From Rhizophagus sp. LPA8_4_AMF (taxonomy: Eukaryota > Glomeromycota > Glomeromycetes > Glomerales > Glomeraceae), in NCBI GenBank assembly GCA_021464525.1, contig JADRCO010000921.1, positions 1 through 24,644 on the forward strand: a stretch of DNA of 24,644 bases. Direction: 5' to 3'. Within the stretch, counting starts at the first letter, position 1, and the number at the start of each line of letters is the position of its first letter. The position numbers and the translations under genes were made by a program. Below, in pieces: positions 10,518 through 21,276 of this stretch. Below the pieces are notes generated by a model. That model saw nothing but the letters and a program-made list of their open reading frames with translations. It searched no databases and was not told the DNA's origin.

Positions 10518-10994
10518 TTCTTTGGATAAATTAAATTGTAAATTTCTGAAAAGAATTTACAATTTTTTTTTTTTTTAGCAGAAACATACTTTTTAAATCG
10601 TTACAAAAATAGTAAGTATCTATCAGCCCATAGATAATAGAAAGTTATTCGATTGTATGACAAACCATGCTTTTATTATAAAACACGCTCGATATTGCTT
10701 ATATAAGAACACTGCATATAGCTAATATAGCCATATACGGAACAGTAAATTTTAAATTTTTTTTTATTAATTTACAAAATCGGTAATTTATGGTAAAACT
10801 TATTTATTAATTCGGCCAAAGAATTAATAATAATTCTGGCCAAAGGTTATTTGGTTGTCTAGATTGTTCCGCAAAATCATTTCAACCATTACTAGAAAAG
10901 GAATGTAAAACTATGAAATATTACAGTGGAGTGTTTATGAATGAAGTCAAAAAAGGAGTATAAATGTGATGTTATGGATATGACATTAAGTAAA
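10518..10994. promoter_or_regulatory. RAX1 upstream region and ARP1 3' flank
   Basis: 477 bp between the ARP1 stop and the RAX1 start. It should hold the RAX1 promoter and the ARP1 3' UTR. Nearest RAX1 is a 12-bp inverted repeat (10533-10565). Further out, around 10811-10846, two near-copies of AATTCGGCCAAAG/AATTCTGGCCAAAG form an imperfect hairpin. The 10892-11080 frame mostly lies antisense to ARP1 and is not supported. Confidence 0.5.
10533..10565 (-). promoter_or_regulatory. 12-bp inverted repeat just 5' of the RAX1 start
   Basis: Arms AAATTGTAAATT (10533-10544) and AATTTACAATTT (10554-10565) flank a 9-nt loop, starting 15 bp upstream of the ATG. On the coding strand the loop contains a pyrimidine-led CAG, so it could be a 5'-UTR splice acceptor held in a hairpin loop. 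Confidence 0.45.
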
Positions 10995-12746
<1,752 letters not shown>

Positions 12747-13018
12747 TTCAGATATTTATGATTTTATCAATTTAAAATAAAAATAATAACCGAAGGCCTT
12801 TAAGCAACAAGAACCGGCTATGTTTCTTTAATTGCTTTGATAAACTCCTTAATTATGGTTATGAATAAGGCCTATCCGTGTTGAATAACACATGCTCCAC
12901 AAAAATTCTTATCACGTGAAACAGTAATTCCGCCCAGCCTAAAAGTAACTGGTCGCATTCATTACATAATAAATAATAATTAATAATTCCCGCCATCTTT
13001 CTTAAATTTTTTTTCGCA
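12747..13018. promoter_or_regulatory. Shared divergent promoter of ARP1 and PEX13
   Basis: 272 bp between the two start codons. Visible elements are an E-box CACGTG (12913-12918), the 8-bp palindrome AAGGCCTT (12793-12800), GTGTT-GAAT-AACAC (12878-12891) and TGAT-TTT-ATCA (12759-12769), which begins 13 bp from the ARP1 ATG. Function of each is inferred only. Confidence 0.5.
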
Positions 13019-14424
13019 ATGCCTTCTCCACCAAAACCATGGGAGAGAACTGGAACAGCTTCAAGAGTTGCAACAGTTTCGAATAATGGAATACCATCAA
13101 TGAATACAACACAACAACAAACATATTTAACTAGTACGTCGACAATAAATGCTAGTGATGCTCCTCCTGCCGTTCCTGCAAGACCTTCCACAATGTCTTC
13201 AAGCTTCACAAATAGAAGTAATTTTTTTTGACATCAACTTTTGTTAACTTTGAATCTATCTATGCTTAAACTAAATATTTCTTTTATTTAAATTTAGATT
13301 ATGGTACAGCCAGTGGATATGGTTCAGGATACAGTCCATATTCAAATTATAACTCATACGGAGGGGGATATGGTTCACCATATAGTCGTTATGGCTCATC
13401 ATATTCGTCATATTCACCGTATAATCGATATGGCTATGGCTCGTATGGCAACTCATACGGTTCATATGGGTCATATGGATCACCATATAATCGGTTTGGA
13501 TATGGAGGAATGATGGGACCAGGAGTAGGTCCGGGAGGCCCGGGAGGCCCGGGAGGTCCTGGAGGTCCTGAGGAGATGTCACTTACACAAAGAATGGAAG
13601 CAAGTACAGCAGCAGGTTTTCATATGATAGAATCTGTAGTGGGAGCGTTTGGTGGATTTTCACAAATGTTAGAATCTACTTTCTTTGCTACACATTCATC
13701 ATTTATGGCAATGGTTGGAGTAGTAGAGCAATTTGGCAATTTACGCAATTATTTAGGACAAGTACTGAGCGTATTTGCTATAATTAGATGGATACGACAT
13801 TTATGGTATAAAATTACAGGAAAAAGACCTTTAGTAAATCCAAATGATTTAACTCCTGGTAATTTCCAACAATATCAAGAAAATACAAAATATTCCCGTC
13901 GTCCTATAATATTTTTCATACTCGCTGTATTTGGTGTCCCATTTTTAATGCACAAGTTTATTCAAGTTATTTCAAGAAGACATCAAGAACAACGACAATT
14001 AGATGGTAGTATTCCACCTGAAAGTGCTGGCAATAATAATGAAATTAATACTACTCCGATAGTTCAAACAAACTCTTTACCACAAAATTTTGAATTTTGC
14101 AGAGCTCTTTATGATTTTAAAGGCGAATCGTCTGTTGAATTAAGTTTTACCAAAGGCGAAATCATTGCTATACTAAGTAAAACCGATTTATGGGGAAATC
14201 CTTCACAATGGTGGAGAGGAAGACTGAGAAATGGTGAACAAGGAATGTTTCCGTCAAATTATATAGAAATTATTAATAAAGGAGGTAATCCTGAAAGTGG
14301 TAAAGATATTAAAGGATTATTACCTTCTTCCAATGATAATGTAAATAATAACAATGACAAGGATAAAGAGTTAAGCGTTGAAGAATTCGAAAGTAAATTG
14401 AAAACAACAGCAGTAACCTCTTAA
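13019..14424 (+). CDS. PEX13: PEX13, peroxisomal docking-complex membrane protein
   Basis: PEX13 sits in the peroxisomal membrane and works with PEX14 to import matrix proteins carried by PEX5. Two exons, 13019-13217 and 13298-14424, give 441 aa. The N-terminus (1-66) is Pro/Thr-rich and begins MPSPPKPWE, a typical Pex13 start. Residues 67-137 are a striking Tyr/Gly/Ser repeat (YGSSYSSYSPYNRYGYG-like), followed by a GGP repeat (about 143-157). The conserved Pex13 core follows, with ESTFFATHSSFMAMVGVVEQ and LSVFAIIRWIRHLWYKITG; a hydrophobic segment lies at about 269-292. An SH3 domain occupies about 333-393: RALYDF, WWRGRL and GMFPSNYIE are all present, so the peptide-binding surface looks intact. 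The tail is Asn/Glu-rich. Confidence 0.95.
13298..13570 (+). repeat. In-frame YG-rich and GGP-rich coding repeat of PEX13
   Basis: Imperfect repeats of TATGG/TCATATGG encode the Y/G/S segment. Between about 13530 and 13568 the DNA repeats the unit GGAGGCCCG or GGAGGTCCT four times, coding GGP. The second block is locally G+C-rich in an otherwise A+T-rich window. Confidence 0.8.
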
Positions 14425-14638
14425 TATGACAGGAAAAGCGATTCTTTTTATTTGGTTTTTTCCCACAAAAGACACTAAAATTACTGTATTTTATGATATT
14501 CTTTATTAAATATAAAAAAAAAAAAATTGTAATTTATATAATAAAAATTCCACTTATTTGGCTGTTTATACATTTATTTGACACTAAATCAATAATCCAA
14601 TAAACTAGACTGTGTATAATAATTAGAATAGTCCAGTA
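14425..14638. other. Convergent 3' spacer of PEX13 and MRPL1
   Basis: 214 bp of A+T-rich sequence holding both 3' ends, with an A run near 14513-14525. No gene is visible. Confidence 0.6.
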
Positions 14639-16057
14639 TTACTTAGTTGTAACTAATGGGAAATCTAGGAGATTTTTAAAATCAAGTAAATGAATAGATT
14701 CACCCATATTCGGATTTATTGCAATTTTTTCAATAAACGCAGCTTAAAAAAAAGTTTAGTTAAATATATATCGTAAAAAACATTTCTACACATATATATA
14801 GCATACCTTTCTTATTAGAATCTTGACCTTTGCCAAGTTCATTTATCTCTTTCAGGATAGCTTGAATATTGCCTGTATTAATAATAAATAGCTTAATTTA
14901 AATTATATTTTATTAAACACGAAATAGAGGAAAAAATACCTTGTATTTCCTTAGTTGTCCAAGAAATTTTCCCAATTCCTATGAAAAAATTTTATTAATT
15001 TAAAACATCTTTCTTATAATGAGATAAGTTTTTAACTTACCAGTATGAATCCAACCAAGTTTATCACTATTAAAACCAAGTTTATCATCCATTCTCTTTA
15101 TAGTTTCAACAATATCATCAGTAACAGTACCTCTTTTCACCATAGGCATTAACATTTTTGGTCCTAAAATTCTTGCAATTTTTGTTACTAAAGGATATAA
15201 TTCTGTTGTTGATAAACATTTATCAAAATTCCCAACACTAAAATTTCCTTCTGCTATCTGTTTAAAATACAGATATTAGGATTTCAAATATGGTTGGAGA
15301 AAAATTATTTGCTTATAATATACCTCTGCAATTAATTCTTCTGCACCAACAGTACGTGCTCCAGCAGCTTTGGCCTCTTCCGCTTTCTTCCCCTATTAAA
15401 TTAAATTATATTAAATTACATAAATTAAAAAATTTTATTATTACTTTACGAATTTTGGTATTGATCAATTCCATAGAAAATGAAAGGAATAATATAAATG
15501 ATGAAATTTTATAACAAAAGGCAAATTTCATAAAATAAAAATGTAACCTTTGCAAAAACCAGCCATGCTACTTTTTTAGATATTGGTTTTGGTAAAGATA
15601 CGGAGCCACGGATTGGCGAATTTCCTTTTTCTAGCCTGGTTTTCACGTGTAATTCTAAAGTTCTATTCGGGTAAGTTACTTCATATGCCTATTCATATTG
15701 AAAAGTTAAAATAACTTGTATACGTGACATAATAAACAAGACTTATTATACCTTAAGTATATCAAGCGCATCGGTTAAAGGAAGAGCTGTTGAAGGCATA
15801 ATTTTTTCTTTTTTTCTTCTCTTTGATTTTGAAGCATATTCTCTTATTTGTGGATATTTCTATATAAAAAGAATTTGGACTTGATAAATTTTTTTTTATA
15901 CTTAGAAATATGAAAATTAGTTATTTTGCTCTTTTTTTGAACTCACCAAATTAATAAATTCTATGAAACGAAAAGACTTTGGATTTAATAAAGAATTTTT
16001 TAAATAAATAAAATTTGGTTGTGTAAATAATTGTTTAGAACGAATATGTAGAGACAT
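14639..16057 (-). CDS. MRPL1: Mitochondrial large-subunit ribosomal protein uL1m
   Basis: uL1 binds 23S-type rRNA at the L1 stalk, which guides exit of deacylated tRNA. Eight exons: 16057-15947, 15859-15752, 15688-15548, 15392-15324, 15257-15041, 14978-14940, 14872-14807 and 14742-14639, giving 284 aa, close to yeast Mrpl1 (285 aa). The first ~45 residues are basic and low in acid, as in a mitochondrial presequence (MSLHIRSKQLFTQPNF). The L1 fold follows: LTDALDILKAY, RTLELHVKTRLEKGNSPIRG, SLPKPISKKVAWLVFAKGKK, GAEELIAEIAEG, LVTKIARILGPKMLMPMVKR and the late KGQDSNKKAAFIEKIAI. LG-P-MLMP-KRGT matches the L1 signature region, in which bacterial L1 has LGPRGLMPNPK. It is convergent with PEX13 and divergent from TFB3. 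Confidence 0.92.
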
Positions 16058-16252
16058 TTTTTTTTGTTGATAATCGATGTTGATTCAACATCACGCAACT
16101 CATGTGTATCACTATTATTAGAAGTTTAAAGTTCTTTCCATAAATAATAAATAAATGCATTAAAAAATATGACCAATCAAAGGGATAGATCAGAATGAAC
16201 TTCACGATATAGCTGTCCATTATTCTAATTTTTTTCCGATGATAAAAATATT
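16058..16252. promoter_or_regulatory. Compact divergent promoter of MRPL1 and TFB3
   Basis: Only 195 bp separate the two start codons. A CCAATCA box lies at 16173-16179, about 75 bp before the TFB3 ATG. A 17-bp palindrome lies at 16076-16092 near the MRPL1 ATG. The two genes may be co-regulated through this element, which is an inference. Confidence 0.55.
16076..16092. promoter_or_regulatory. 17-bp palindrome upstream of MRPL1
   Basis: GATGTTGATTCAACATC has eight-base perfect arms around one T, 18 bp from the MRPL1 ATG. Its core TGATTCA is close to the AP-1/Gcn4-type bZIP site TGA(C/G)TCA. Confidence 0.45.
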
Positions 16253-17630
16253 ATGGCTTCTTCAAAAAATGTAAATTCAAAATATTCATTTGACGCAGAT
16301 GAAGTTTGTCCAATATGTAAGAATAATAGGTACCTAACACCTAACATGAAACTGCTTGTTAGTGATTGTTATCATAAAATGTACGTATGATCATATATTT
16401 TTGTTAATTTTTCTTAATAATAATATGAAAGTAACTGTTCATTACTTAATAGGTGTGAATCATGCATAGATAGATTATTTGCAAATGGAGCAGGACCATG
16501 TCCAATTTGTCAAAGAATCTTAAGAAAAGTTAGCTTTATTGAACCTACATTTGAAGATTTACGTGTTGAAAAAGAAGTAAAGGTTAGGAGAATGTTATCA
16601 AAACAGTAAGAAACTATTTTTCTATAAAATGTATTATTCGTTGCAAATATAATTATTAGACTAAAACTTACATATAATAGATATAATCAACGTCAAGAAG
16701 ATTTTGAAAGTTTACGTTTGTATAATGATTATTTGGAAATGGTTGAAGAAATAGGTATATTTCGCTAGGGTTCTTTTTTCTTAAAAAAAAAAATAAAATT
16801 ATGTATACGTATTTCTTAACTAGTGTACTTTTGAACTATACCTTAGCATGGAATCTTATTAATGATAAGGACAAAAAAGAAACAGAAGCTTTGATGGCTA
16901 AGCATCTTAATGAAAATAGAGACATTATAGCTCGTAATAGGCGTAAACAAGAAGAAGAAGCTAAAAAGGCAAATTATTTTAGTGAAAAAGTAAAGATAGA
17001 TAAACGTATGAAATTTGAGAGTTATAAAAAAGAGTTGGATGAGGAAAAGAAACGAAAAGAAAGAGAAGAAGCTGAATTAATCGAAGAGCTGGTACATTTT
17101 AAAGCATTTGATTATATTTGCATTATACATATGAAAATTTAATGTGATAAATACATGTAGGCTAAATCTAAAGGATCTGCAGCTGCAATTTTAGCAGAAA
17201 AGAAGGCTATGCGAGAAAGTTCACGTAGTCAAGAACTTGATAAAAGTCCGCAACAACATTATCCTTCACCAGGAGACAGCAATATTAGTTCATGGTATAG
17301 CAGTAATTTAGAATCCGCTAGTTTTATGGAAGATTCACAAGAATTTGATGCAATTGCATCTGAATATTTGGACATTGGTTATTATACGCTTAAAGACAAA
17401 TATTATGATCCGTATCCTTTTTCTTTAATACAAAAAAAAAAAAAAAGAATTCTCAATTTAATATATAGAGTTATCCTTAACTTGCTTTTTTAAAATAAAG
17501 ATATACCGAGACCAATACCAAGTTACGTGCGGGTGGATATTCTCCAAAATTTGTACATGAAAGAGCATTACAAGCTGCATTTTCAGGACTTTTTTCATTC
17601 AATCAATCTGATGATATGAATATCGATTAA
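16253..17630 (+). CDS. TFB3: TFIIH/CAK assembly subunit TFB3 (MAT1)
   Basis: Tfb3/MAT1 bridges the CDK-activating kinase to core TFIIH and supports Pol II CTD phosphorylation. Six exons: 16253-16380, 16453-16605, 16681-16754, 16847-17091, 17161-17411 and 17501-17630, giving 326 aa (human MAT1 is 309). The N-terminal C3HC4 RING is complete, with C19, C22, C39, H41, C44, C47, C59 and C62. Next comes the MAT1 arch-type segment (YNQRQEDFESLRLYNDYLEM, VEEIAWNLIND), then a long Lys/Glu-rich helical coiled coil. The C-terminus YYDPYTETNTKLRAGGY and ERALQAAFSGLF matches the CDK7/cyclin-H activating region. The last intron (17412-17500) has an A15 run and a weak AAAG acceptor, but joining there restores the conserved DPY...AGGY block. 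Confidence 0.93.
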
Positions 17631-18036
17631 AAAGAATGTAAATTGAGGGTAATTCTTAATGAAATCTACCAGTCATTGATAAATTGTGAATGGAAAAGGA
17701 ATTTATCAATAATTCTTTTTAAAAATTTATTTAGTATTCAATAAATAAAATAATATTTAAATAGAGGTAAGTCGATTGACTACGAATATTTATTTAAAAA
17801 AAACACCCATTGATTACAATTTTGTTTATTTTAGTTAATAGTGTAGGTAAGTTTATTATTATTAATAGTGGTTTCTTTATGTAAAGAAAAAAAATATAGA
17901 ACGATAGAAATTGCTAAAGCTTTAAATAAAATTTTATTTTATTAAAAAAAGACTATTCATTTATTCATTCGTACTATTAAATACACCAAATAAATAAATA
18001 AAAAGGAATTAATAAACAAAATAATCTCTATAATCT
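17631..18036. other. Convergent 3' region of TFB3 and the alpha/beta hydrolase gene
   Basis: 406 bp holding two 3' UTRs. It is A+T-rich, with AATAAA-like strings near 17741. I see no gene or clear repeat. Confidence 0.6.
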
Positions 18037-19464
18037 CTACAGTAATAAATAATTTAGTTTACTAATATTAGATACTTCAAGCATCTGTTCAATGACAGCT
18101 CTATTAAAATCAATAGGATTGTCAAGATAAAGGTGATGTCCAGCATTTGGTATTCTTTCAATTCTAACAGGTACATTCATTAATTTTTTAGCCTTTCCAG
18201 CAGCACGAAAGTCCATCCAATCATGTTCACCATACAAAAATGTAGTAGGCATTTTAATCTCGTGTAATCTATCAATTAATGGTTTACGAGCGAAAGCACC
18301 GGGTTCAAGTAATCTTGTGACGGAATATTCCCCACTACCTGTAGCTGTGGAAATATGGTAAATATAATCATGTAAATCTAATTGATCTACTTCTTCAAGA
18401 TGTGAAAATCTCCTCGTTGTATATTTTGACACAAGAGATGGCCCAAATGGACCCAAACAACGTAATATTAATTGTGGAGTGAAATGTGCATTCCATAGTC
18501 GTGTTACCCATCCAGGAATTTGTCTTACACCGCGACCATCAGAATTATGAAATTCTGGATCATTTTGTGGATTTCTTGGTATACCAACTGGTGAAACCAA
18601 TATAAGTCTTTCTACATGATTAGGATATTTTAAAGCATAAACTGCTGCTAAATAACCACCTAAACTATGTCCCAATAAGGTCATTTTATCAATTTGATGA
18701 ATTTCTCTCCATTTTTCTAAAGAATCAACAAAAAATTTTTCGGTTTCCTCAACATATTTATCAACTTCTTTTTCTTTTATAATGAATTTTGGTCGAGAAC
18801 TTCTACCCATACCCAACCAATCTATACTATATATTCTCCATCCTGGTACTTGACTTAATCCATGATAATTTCTATAAAAAAATCCAAGTCCTGCCCCAAA
18901 ACCATGACACATGACTAAATTCTTTATCGAAGAATTTTTACTTTCGTTTACTGTAGTCGTGTTTGATTGCACTTTCAAATCAGTTTGTGGTACATGAGTA
19001 AATCCAAGTTGTTGTTCTTCACTTGTTGTATGCGAGTCAGTTTTTGATGAAGAGAGTAAGGATGAAATTGATCCATTGTCGATTGCAAAGTCATTACCTT
19101 TTTGATCTATAACTAATGTATTAATTTTTCTTATCCCATCACCATCTAAATCGACCAATCCTACTTTTGCCGTTGTTTTTGAATCGGCTGGTGTACCTAA
19201 TGTTTTACCTCCTAATGTAAAATATGCTAAACGTGATAATAAACGTGCTTCAGCTGCTTCAGATGTTTGTTCTGAGCGTGAATACCAATGCCTTAACGAT
19301 GCGAATCTAACATAAGGAGAACTAATTACAAAAAAAAAAAAAAAAAAGTTAGTATTTTGTATATATTTATATAATAGAAAAATGAAGGTCACAAAAAAAT
19401 AAACTGACGGTGCAGGTGGAATAACAATTGGTGGAGTTGATAATATAGAAGATACACTAGCCAT
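18037..19464 (-). CDS. Alpha/beta hydrolase of the ABHD4/ABHD5/CLD1 family
   Basis: Read without splicing, the frame gives 475 aa. N-terminal LRHWYSRSEQ...EAAEARLLSRLAYFTL and the hydrolase core match the CGI-58/ABHD5, ABHD4 and yeast Cld1/Ict1 family. Family members act as phospholipid hydrolases, cardiolipin deacylases or lipase co-activators. Key sites: oxyanion HGFGAG (187-192), nucleophile elbow GHSLGG with S267, acid near D415 in YGEHD, and H443 in AGHHLYLD. S267 favours an active enzyme, because ABHD5 has Asn there. H443-x4-D448 is the HX4D motif tied to acyltransferase activity. An insert of about 60 Ser/Thr/Asn-rich residues (about 120-180) precedes the core, just after DLDGDG. Residues 21-48 derive from an intron-like T-rich stretch, so the N-terminus is uncertain. 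Localisation (mitochondrion or lipid droplet) is unknown. Confidence 0.85.
   Translation of the reverse strand: MASVSSILSTPPIVIPPAPSVYFFVTFIFLLYKYIQNTNFFFFFFVISSPYVRFASLRHWYSRSEQTSEAAEARLLSRLAYFTLGGKTLGTPADSKTTAKVGLVDLDGDGIRKINTLVIDQKGNDFAIDNGSISSLLSSSKTDSHTTSEEQQLGFTHVPQTDLKVQSNTTTVNESKNSSIKNLVMCHGFGAGLGFFYRNYHGLSQVPGWRIYSIDWLGMGRSSRPKFIIKEKEVDKYVEETEKFFVDSLEKWREIHQIDKMTLLGHSLGGYLAAVYALKYPNHVERLILVSPVGIPRNPQNDPEFHNSDGRGVRQIPGWVTRLWNAHFTPQLILRCLGPFGPSLVSKYTTRRFSHLEEVDQLDLHDYIYHISTATGSGEYSVTRLLEPGAFARKPLIDRLHEIKMPTTFLYGEHDWMDFRAAGKAKKLMNVPVRIERIPNAGHHLYLDNPIDFNRAVIEQMLEVSNISKLNYLLL
19322..19404 (-). other. Probable first intron of the hydrolase gene, phase unresolved
   Basis: On the coding strand the stretch has donor TCA|GTTTAT, a perfect branch site TACTAAC (19354-19348), an 18-T tract and acceptor ATTAG. 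Its length, 83 nt, is not a multiple of three, and both flanking exons are in the same frame, so removal would shift frame. Confidence 0.5.
19330..19347. repeat. 18-bp poly-A (poly-T on the coding strand) homopolymer
   Basis: It lies between the branch site and acceptor of the hydrolase intron. If unspliced it codes six Phe. Runs of this length are prone to both slippage and sequencing error. Confidence 0.8.
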
Positions 19465-19480
19465 TTTAATTAAATATCGG

Positions 19481-19549
19481 GTATGAAAAGGTTAAATATG
19501 TAGATTCTTTTAATATATTAGATATAATCAATTCGAAAACTTTTCATAC
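19481..19549. repeat. 10-bp inverted repeat upstream of the hydrolase gene
   Basis: GTATGAAAAG (19481-19490) and CTTTTCATAC (19540-19549) are perfect reverse complements separated by 49 bp, starting 16 bp from the ATG. They probably lie in the 5' UTR or core promoter. Confidence 0.4.
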
Positions 19550-19954
19550 AAAAGTTTTTTCTATGAAAATTAAATTAAAGATAATTAGGAGAAAAATAAT
19601 AAAAAAGGAAAGCTGAAGGATTGAATCCATTTTTATACTAAAACTTAGGATCCGCGCAATCGGATTTACGTAATATTTTATTACCGGGTCGGCAAAATTT
19701 ATTATTACAATCGGATGTTTATTTTCCGGCCTAAAAATAGGTTGTCATACATTTCTCTATAAATTATTATTAATCTATTTAATAATTTAATAATTTAAAC
19801 AAGTTTTCTTCGCGCGAATTCATCAGTACTACTAAGATATTAACCAATCACGACATATTACGTTTAATTTTGAAAGGAAAGAAAAAAAAAGAAAAAGATA
19901 AATTCTTTACCTAAATTCCATTATTTTATCCGAATAATATAAATAGTATTATGA

Positions 19955-19997
19955 CGGCAAAGTTGATTATTAATCAATTAACTAACCAGTTTTGCCG
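19955..19997. repeat. Nested inverted repeats in the hydrolase/ATG13 intergenic region
   Basis: Outer arms CGGCAAA (19955-19961) and TTTGCCG (19991-19997) enclose a perfect inner palindrome TTGATTA-T-TAATCAA (19963-19977). It could be a composite protein-binding site or part of a decayed small element. Confidence 0.4.
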
Positions 19998-21196
19998 AAC
20001 AATTGAGCTAATACACTTTTAACTGTGAGTGCCTTATACTCCTTCCTTGCAAATACTTTTTTCTCATTAACCCCTTAAAAAGATGAGCGTTTAAATATCA
20101 TATAAAAGATGTCAACTGTGTGCAATAATATCAATAATACATTGGATAAATTCCTTAAGTCAGTATAGTTTTACCTATTGGAATTGTACAGTATATTGTC
20201 GATCAATCAAAATAAACAAAATTTCAGACTATATTAGGGAATTTAGGATTAATAAGGTCAACTCAAACTTTCCTTCTTAGTATGATCTCGTGGATGTTCG
20301 GATGTTCGCGTGGAAACCTTTAATGATTCAGCTGATCCCAGGCAACTTCCAAAATTATCTTAGCAACTTTTTTTGGTAATAACATCCCCCAAAATTTTAT
20401 TTTATGACTGCGAGTGTGGTTATTGAACGCAGCTGGAGGTATATTTCCGGATAATGGCTGAAAGTTTTTTTTGCGCGCATATATACATACGCGGTAAAAA
20501 GTATTCATGAAAATCCGTAGGGAATCAATCTATTGGCTAATTTAAAAATGTTTTTTGTTTTTTTTTGCCCCAAAGACTTATGGCGTGTTAATTCTGGTAT
20601 TTCATGGTGTGACGTGCCGACCCATGCAATAAATATAAATACTTTTTCTCTGGAAAATAGTATACTTTTTTTGTACTTTCTCTTTTGATTTATACGTTAA
20701 TTGACGAGAAAACAAAGCACAATCCCAATTATTATATTTCCTGTATGTATTATTTATAATAGTTTTCTTTCAGTATTTAATTATGTACACCAAATAATGA
20801 AGATTAGACCTGAAAAAAAAAAAAAATATAATTAGGATTAAATGATAAAAGATCAATCAACGTAAAAAAGATATATGTTTCTTTTAGTCACCCGTTTATG
20901 GTTTTTTTTTTTTGGTTGCATGAGTTTCAGCTTGCATCGGGATGACTACTAGTTTTTAGTGGTAACAGAAGTGCTAAAAAGGAAATTAGTGTAGTATTTA
21001 ACTAAACTCTCTCGGAAAGTAAACAAATTTCATTGTTTGTTATACTTTTTTCTTTTTCATATATAAAAATATACGGTCGAAAACCGTCTTTTCAACGAAA
21101 TTTTCAGTACTTTTTCTTTTGTTATATTAGGAATAACATCTTGTTAAAATAATAATAAACTAAGATATTCACTAAATTCTAAATGGATATCTCGCT

Positions 21197-21261
21197 GTAA
21201 GATAGCAAATATATATTTTAGCTCAGTCGTTTCTTCAATATATTTTTTTTTTTTTCTTTAG
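21197..21261 (+). other. Candidate 5'-UTR intron of ATG13
   Basis: GCT|GTAAGA at 21197 and a long T tract ending in CTTTAG at 21261 would make a 65-nt intron just before the coding start. No transcript is available, so this rests on motif shape alone. Confidence 0.35.
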
Positions 21262-21276
21262 TATAATATCCACTTG

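Larger units (their letters stand above)
19465..21276. promoter_or_regulatory. Long divergent upstream region of the hydrolase gene and ATG13
   Basis: 1.8 kb without a supported gene. Contents: a 10-bp inverted repeat near the hydrolase start (19481-19549), a repeated CAATCGGAT (19657 and 19708), a CCAATCA box (19844-19850), nested inverted repeats (19955-19997), a less A+T-rich patch with a coding-like minus frame (20320-20508), and a candidate 5'-UTR intron of ATG13 (21197-21261). Confidence 0.5.

Noticed and set aside
12913..12918. E-box CACGTG as a proven regulator of ARP1/PEX13
   Set aside because: A 6-bp motif is too frequent to support a specific claim; similar hexamers occur in OST1 and MRPL1 coding DNA. 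Listed only within the promoter entry.
13271..13582. Met/His-rich frames on both strands in the PEX13 repeat
   Set aside because: Shadows of the Y/G repeat: CATATG-like repeats translate as HM or MH in other frames.
15290..15514. Plus-strand 74-aa frame
   Set aside because: Antisense to MRPL1 exon 4 and its flanking introns; no domain resemblance.
16035..16220. Minus-strand 61-aa frame
   Set aside because: Runs across the MRPL1/TFB3 promoter and overlaps MRPL1's first codons in another frame.
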